DNA of 64,000 nt. It comes from Streptomyces sp. HUAS MG91 (lineage in GTDB: Bacteria; Actinomycetota; Actinomycetes; Streptomycetales; Streptomycetaceae). A program made the position numbers and the translations under genes. A model generated the notes under the pieces. The model was not told where the DNA came from and did not search any database. It worked only from the letters and a program-made list of their open reading frames with translations. Shown here in pieces: positions 60,464 to 64,000 of this stretch (the stretch's first letter is position 1; every line of letters begins with the position of its first letter). The stretch is from NCBI RefSeq assembly GCF_040529335.1, contig NZ_CP159534.1, positions 5,270,001 to 5,334,000 of the forward strand, read 5' to 3'.

Positions 60464-60961
60464 TCAGCCGCTGTACGGCTCCGCCTTGAGGATGCGGACC
60501 GAGGCCAGCTTGCCGTTCGGCAGCTCGTACTCGGCGTCCTCGCCGACCTTCTTGCCGTTCACGCCCGTGCCCAGCGGCGACTGCGGCGAGTACGTCTCGA
60601 TGTCGGAGCTCGCGTACTCGCGGGAGGCGAGCAGGAACTCGAGGGTGTCGTCCTCGTCGCCGTCGAAGGCGATGGTGACGACCATGCCCGGCGCGACGAC
60701 GCCGGTGGCGGCCGGGGCCTCGCCGACCTTGGCCTTCTCAAGGAGCTGGGTCAGCTGGCGGATGCGGAGCTCCTGCTTGCCCTGCTCCTCCTTGGCCGCG
60801 TGGTACCCGCCGTTCTCGCGCAGGTCGCCCTCCTCGCGCGCCGCCGCGATCTTCTGCGTGACTTCCTCGCGCGCGGGACCAGACAGGTGAGCCAGCTCGT
60901 CCTTGAGCTTGGTGTACGCCTCCTGCGTCAGCCAGGTGACGTCTTCGCTGGTCTGGGTCAC
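60464..60961 (-). CDS. greA: Transcription elongation factor GreA
   Basis: Rescues backtracked RNA polymerase by stimulating transcript cleavage. A 165-residue protein: N-terminal antiparallel coiled coil (about 5-75) with the acidic tip AREEGDLRENGGYHAAKEEQ and a C-terminal FKBP-like domain with SPLGTGVNGKKVGEDAEYELPNGK. GTG 60961 has CGAGGAG 7 bases upstream and is preferred to an ATG at 60991. Confidence 0.95.
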   Translation of the reverse strand: MTQTSEDVTWLTQEAYTKLKDELAHLSGPAREEVTQKIAAAREEGDLRENGGYHAAKEEQGKQELRIRQLTQLLEKAKVGEAPAATGVVAPGMVVTIAFDGDEDDTLEFLLASREYASSDIETYSPQSPLGTGVNGKKVGEDAEYELPNGKLASVRILKAEPYSG

Positions 60962-61143
60962 AGGTCGCTCCTCGTAGGTACTGGGATACAAAGCATCGCC
61001 CTACCCAGAAGGATGTTCCCTCTCGAGTGGGCGAAACCACGAGCCTAACAATTCACCGGCCAAAGGGGGAGGACATAAGGCATCAGTTTTACGTCAACGC
61101 AGGTCAGCCACGATGGGGCGGTGGCGGCCGGGGTCGGTCGGGG

Positions 61144-61554
61144 TCAGTCGGCGTGGCAGCCGAGCAGTTCGGCCGTCGTTCCCCTGCCGCCGGACGTGCG
61201 GAGCGTGACGACCTTGTCGATCCGGTCCTGCTTCTGGTCGAAGCGGAAGTCGGCGCGGCCCACCTCGGAGCCGTCCGCGTCCTGGGAGCGGATCGTGCAG
61301 TAGCCGGAGGTACCGGTGTCCTTGCGGATCTCCAGATGGACCTTGACGTTGTCGTCGTAGGTCTTGAACGCGATGACCTCACCGCTGAACTTGCTGCCGC
61401 CCGCGATGTAGTACCAGCCGAACCAGACCATCATCGCGGCGAACAGGGTGCCCAGCACGATCGCGGCGATGCGCAGCTTGCGGTCGGCGCGGGCGTCGGC
61501 GCTGCGCGGCGAGCTGTAGCGGCCCTCGGGCAGTTGCTGCTGCGCGGCGCTCAT
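61144..61554 (-). CDS. DUF4307 membrane protein
   Basis: A 136-residue protein of the actinobacterial DUF4307 family: disordered head, basic RADRKLR, one transmembrane helix (IAAIVLGTLFAAMMVWFGWYYI), and an extracytoplasmic beta domain with YCTIRSQDADGSEVGRADF and two Cys. ATG 61554 has GAGAGGA 8 bases upstream. It is usually found next to mca, as here. Confidence 0.9.
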   Translation of the reverse strand: MSAAQQQLPEGRYSSPRSADARADRKLRIAAIVLGTLFAAMMVWFGWYYIAGGSKFSGEVIAFKTYDDNVKVHLEIRKDTGTSGYCTIRSQDADGSEVGRADFRFDQKQDRIDKVVTLRTSGGRGTTAELLGCHAD

Positions 61555-61685
61555 CAGCCAGTTCCTCTCGCCTCGCCCGTCAAGATGCGGACACCGGAAT
61601 TTTCGGCCCCCCGGTTCGGTCACTATAGAAGCCGCCCATTGCACCGAATCACACCAGGGCGCCCTATCTCACCGAGGATCTTGTC

Positions 61686-62567
61686 TTGACTGAGCAGCTG
61701 CGACTGATGGCCGTTCACGCCCACCCCGACGACGAGTCGTCGAAGGGCGCGGCCACGATGGCCAAGTATGTGTCCGAGGGGGTGGACGTGCTGGTCGTCA
61801 CGTGCACGGGCGGCGAGCGCGGCTCCATCCTCAACCCCAAGCTCCAGGGGGACACGTACATCGAGGAGCACATCCACGAGGTGCGCAAGAAGGAGATGGA
61901 CGAGGCCCGCGAGATCCTCGGCGTCAAGCAGGAGTGGCTCGGCTTCGTCGACTCGGGACTGCCCGAGGGCGACCCGCTGCCGCCGCTGCCGGAGGGCTGC
62001 TTCGCGCTGGAGGACGTCGACGCGGCGGCCGGCCGCCTGGTCCGGCAGATCCGCGCCTTCCGTCCTCAGGTCGTCACCACGTACGACGAGAACGGCGGCT
62101 ACCCGCACCCCGACCACATCATGACCCACAAGATCACGATGGTGGCCTTCGACGGTGCGAACGACCCGGTCGCCTACCCCGAGGCGGAGTTCGGCCCGGT
62201 CTTCCAGCCGTCGAAGCTCTACTACAACCAGGGCTTCAACCGCCCGCGCACCCAGGCCCTGCACGACGCGCTGATCGCGCGCGGCATGGAGTCGCCGTAC
62301 GGGGACTGGCTCAAGCGCTGGGACGAGTCCGACCGGGTCGAGCGGAACCTCACCACGCACGTGCCCTGCGCCGACTTCTATGAGATCCGCGACAAGGCGC
62401 TGATCGCGCACGCCACGCAGATCGACCCCGACGGCGGCTGGTTCCGGGTTCCGATGGAGGTCCAGAAGGAGGTCTGGCCGACCGAGGAGTACGAGCTCGC
62501 CACGTCGCTCGTCGACACCTCCCTCCCCGAGGACGACCTCTTCGCGGGCGTACGCGAGAATGCCTGA
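61686..62567 (+). CDS. mca: Mycothiol S-conjugate amidase
   Basis: Zinc amidase that splits mycothiol conjugates of toxins and drugs so that they can be exported as mercapturic acids. 293 residues of the LmbE/PIG-L fold: zinc motif VHAHPDDES (His13, Asp16) and HPDH (141-144). Length and the EEHIHEVRKKEMDEA region fit Mca rather than MshB. Start is TTG 61686, the only codon that gives the family N-terminus MTEQLRLMAVHAHPDD. Confidence 0.93.
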   Translation: MTEQLRLMAVHAHPDDESSKGAATMAKYVSEGVDVLVVTCTGGERGSILNPKLQGDTYIEEHIHEVRKKEMDEAREILGVKQEWLGFVDSGLPEGDPLPPLPEGCFALEDVDAAAGRLVRQIRAFRPQVVTTYDENGGYPHPDHIMTHKITMVAFDGANDPVAYPEAEFGPVFQPSKLYYNQGFNRPRTQALHDALIARGMESPYGDWLKRWDESDRVERNLTTHVPCADFYEIRDKALIAHATQIDPDGGWFRVPMEVQKEVWPTEEYELATSLVDTSLPEDDLFAGVRENA

Positions 62568-62796
62568 TGTGATTGCGAATCTGGCATTGACCCATCTCGT
62601 CCCTCTGGCCGCGACCGAGGTCGACGAGGACAAGGTGACTCCGGGTGTGCTCGGCTTCATCGTCTTCGCCGTGATGGCCCTCGCCGTGTGGGGCCTGATG
62701 AAGTCCATGAACAAGCACATGCGCAAGGTCGACTTCAAGGAGAAGGCCGGCGCGGCCGAGCCGGCGGCCGCGGAAGACCGCCGCACCTCGGCCTGA
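62560..62796 (+). CDS. Small membrane protein coupled to mca
   Basis: A 78-residue protein: N-terminal segment likely outside, one transmembrane helix (GVLGFIVFAVMALAVWGLM, 29-47), then a basic, Lys-rich cytoplasmic tail. Its ATG overlaps the mca stop by 8 bases. Function unknown; conserved next to mca in Streptomyces to my knowledge. Confidence 0.82.
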   Translation: MPDVIANLALTHLVPLAATEVDEDKVTPGVLGFIVFAVMALAVWGLMKSMNKHMRKVDFKEKAGAAEPAAAEDRRTSA

Positions 62797-62893
62797 CGCA
62801 CCCCGACGGCCCGTTCGCGACCTCGCAGGCCGGGGTCGTGGAACGGGTCGTCGGCGCGCGATGAGTTCCGCGCCCCCGCGCGGTCGTACAGGT

Positions 62894-63493
62894 ATGAGCC
62901 CTGTACTGATGCACGCGGTCGTCTCCGTGGACGGCTTCATCGCCGATGCCGACGATTCCGTCGGCCACCTCTTCGACTGGTACGGCAACGGGACGGTGCC
63001 GATCGTCGACGACGCCGGTTTCCGGGTGTCCAAGGCCTCCGCCGACTACACCCGCGCGGTGTGGGACAGCCTCGGCGTGATCGTCATGGGACGCCGCCTG
63101 TTCGACCTGACCAACGGCTGGGACGCGAAGCCGCCCGCCGGTGAGCACGTCGTCGTGGTCTCGCACCGGCCGCGCCCCGCCGACTGGTACCCCGAGGTGT
63201 CCCACTACCACTTCGCCCGCGACGTGCCCGAGGCCGTCGCCCTGGCCCGGGAGCTGGCGGGGACGCGGTCCGTCGCGGTCACCGCGGGCGACATCGGCGG
63301 CCAGGCGTTCGACCTCGGCCTCGTCGACGTGGTGGCGATGGACGTCGCCCCGGTCGTCCTCGGCGCCGGAAGGCGCTTCTTCGGCTCCGTCGTCGGCGAG
63401 CGGCTCCTGGACGACCCGCACGTGGTCGTCCAGGGGGACCGGGTGCTGCACCTCCAGTACCGCTCGCGCGTCAGGACTGCGGAGTCGTCATGA
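62894..63493 (+). CDS. Dihydrofolate reductase-like (RibD C-terminal domain) protein
   Basis: A 199-residue reductase-fold protein: opening VLMHAVVSVDGFIAD, LGVIVMGRRLFDLTNGW, VVVVSHRP, and the NADPH-site-like VAVTAGDIGGQAFDLGLVDVVAMDVAPVVLGAGRRFF. Members are annotated dihydrofolate reductase family but are mostly uncharacterised oxidoreductases. ATG 62894 chosen; ATG 62909 is possible. Its last 23 bases overlap the convergent gene. Confidence 0.87.
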   Translation: MSPVLMHAVVSVDGFIADADDSVGHLFDWYGNGTVPIVDDAGFRVSKASADYTRAVWDSLGVIVMGRRLFDLTNGWDAKPPAGEHVVVVSHRPRPADWYPEVSHYHFARDVPEAVALARELAGTRSVAVTAGDIGGQAFDLGLVDVVAMDVAPVVLGAGRRFFGSVVGERLLDDPHVVVQGDRVLHLQYRSRVRTAESS

Positions 63494-64000
63494 CCACGCC
63501 CATCGTGTCCCGGGCATGCCGGTTCGGGACCATGCCGAGCCGCCACGCCTGCCAGCCCGTGTCCAGGTCCACGCCCCGCTCCAGGAGCAGCTGGTACGCC
63601 TCCACGTAGTCGTCCAGCTTGCCGTCGCGCGTGGGGTGCGTGGCCCGGGCGAGCCGGCCCAGCTCCTCCTGCGCGACCGCCGTGCCGACCTCGGAACCGC
63701 CCGGCGAGGCGTAGGGCAGCAGGGTGCAGCGCAGGAAGACCGCCCAGTCCTCGCCGCGCCGGTCGCCGTACGAGGCGAAGAGTGCCCGCGCCTCCTCGCA
63801 CAGGGTCATCGCCTGCTGGAGCCGGGCGTTGCCCGCGTCGACGACCGCCAGCTCCAGGCACGTCCAGCCCTCGCCGTGCGCGACGCCGATCCGCTGGAAG
63901 TCGGCGCGGGCGTCCACGAGGAGCTGGCGGGCGAAGCCGGAGTTGCGCAGCGAGCCGGTCTGCACGGCGCGCTGGTCGCGGGTGACCCGCGCCGAGTGGT
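63471..64000 (-). CDS. TPR-containing protein, C-terminal part (5' end outside window)
   Basis: The frame is open from the right window edge to 63471 (176 residues or so visible). The sequence is helical with tetratricopeptide-like repeats (GFARQLLVDARADFQRIGVAHGEGWTCLELAVVDAGNARLQQAMTLCEEARALFASYGDRRGEDWAVFLRC). Because it is cut, I cannot say whether a DNA-binding or NB-ARC domain lies at its N-terminus, as in many Streptomyces TPR regulators. The GTG at 63965 is not necessarily the start. Confidence 0.75.
   Translation of the reverse strand, partial: HSARVTRDQRAVQTGSLRNSGFARQLLVDARADFQRIGVAHGEGWTCLELAVVDAGNARLQQAMTLCEEARALFASYGDRRGEDWAVFLRCTLLPYASPGGSEVGTAVAQEELGRLARATHPTRDGKLDDYVEAYQLLLERGVDLDTGWQAWRLGMVPNRHARDTMGVVMTTPQS

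Noticed and set aside
1..64000. tRNA, rRNA or riboswitch genes
   Set aside because: I saw no cloverleaf-compatible sequence or known riboswitch core in the intergenic gaps by eye; a tRNAscan-SE and Rfam run would be needed to exclude them.

Overview
The window is a 64-kb piece of a Streptomyces core chromosome. Evidence: very high G+C with strong G/C third-codon bias, frequent GTG starts, translationally coupled operons, and a gene order (adenosine deaminase, AfsQ1/Q2-SigQ, DeoC, LpdA, Acc/PccB, Cya, HutH, MetB, IlvA, GreA, Mca) that follows the S. coelicolor chromosome as I remember it (about SCO4901 to SCO4967). I see no rRNA, tRNA, CRISPR array or complete insertion sequence.

Layout. (1) 1-7.8 kb: end of adenosine deaminase, small exported proteins, a PspC protein, a VanZ protein, the afsQ1-afsQ2-lipoprotein operon divergent from sigQ with a matching AfsQ1 box between them, and a uridine-kinase-like P-loop protein. 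(2) 7.8-16 kb: nucleoside catabolism. deoC is followed by a full aldehyde dehydrogenase and a truncated, catalytically empty one; purine nucleoside phosphorylase is followed by a phosphopentomutase-like enzyme. One 12-bp palindrome lies in front of both operons. A PH-domain protein and a membrane mannosyltransferase-like protein sit between. (3) 16-26.5 kb: LpdA-type flavoprotein, DeoR and TetR regulators, then acyl-CoA carboxylase genes (alpha, beta, epsilon), Maf, the tiny MmpB gene and biotin ligase. (4) 26.7-33.9 kb: adenylate cyclase, enoyl-CoA hydratase, GAF-GGDEF protein, HutH, a LAXTG sortase substrate, an acidic small protein and a lipoprotein L,D-transpeptidase. (5) 34-42 kb: two tandem copies of a MacB-type permease plus ATPase, then a large S8 protease that carries a frameshift after its signal peptide.

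(6) 42-52.5 kb is the most accessory part: an antibiotic-monooxygenase/truncated-globin fusion, an XRE regulator divergent from a zinc alcohol dehydrogenase, a GntR/DUF1648 pair, DUF4291, and a HATPase / HTH-DUF5753 / DUF397 regulatory set next to a protein combining a coiled coil, an Mrr-type nuclease domain and a TerD domain, opposite an unknown multi-pass membrane protein. This nuclease-TerD locus is my best candidate for a little-described system. (7) 52.5-64 kb returns to core genes: MsrA, MetB, a sigma-like/membrane protein pair, MarR, IlvA, a DrrAB-type exporter, GreA, DUF4307, Mca and a DHFR-like protein, ending in a gene cut by the window edge.

Repeats are informative. A dispersed G+C-rich hairpin element recurs in intergenic gaps, and one copy has matching changes in both arms. 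A 180-bp MITE-like element with 24-bp perfect terminal inverted repeats lies against the end of the truncated aldehyde dehydrogenase gene and supplies its stop codon.
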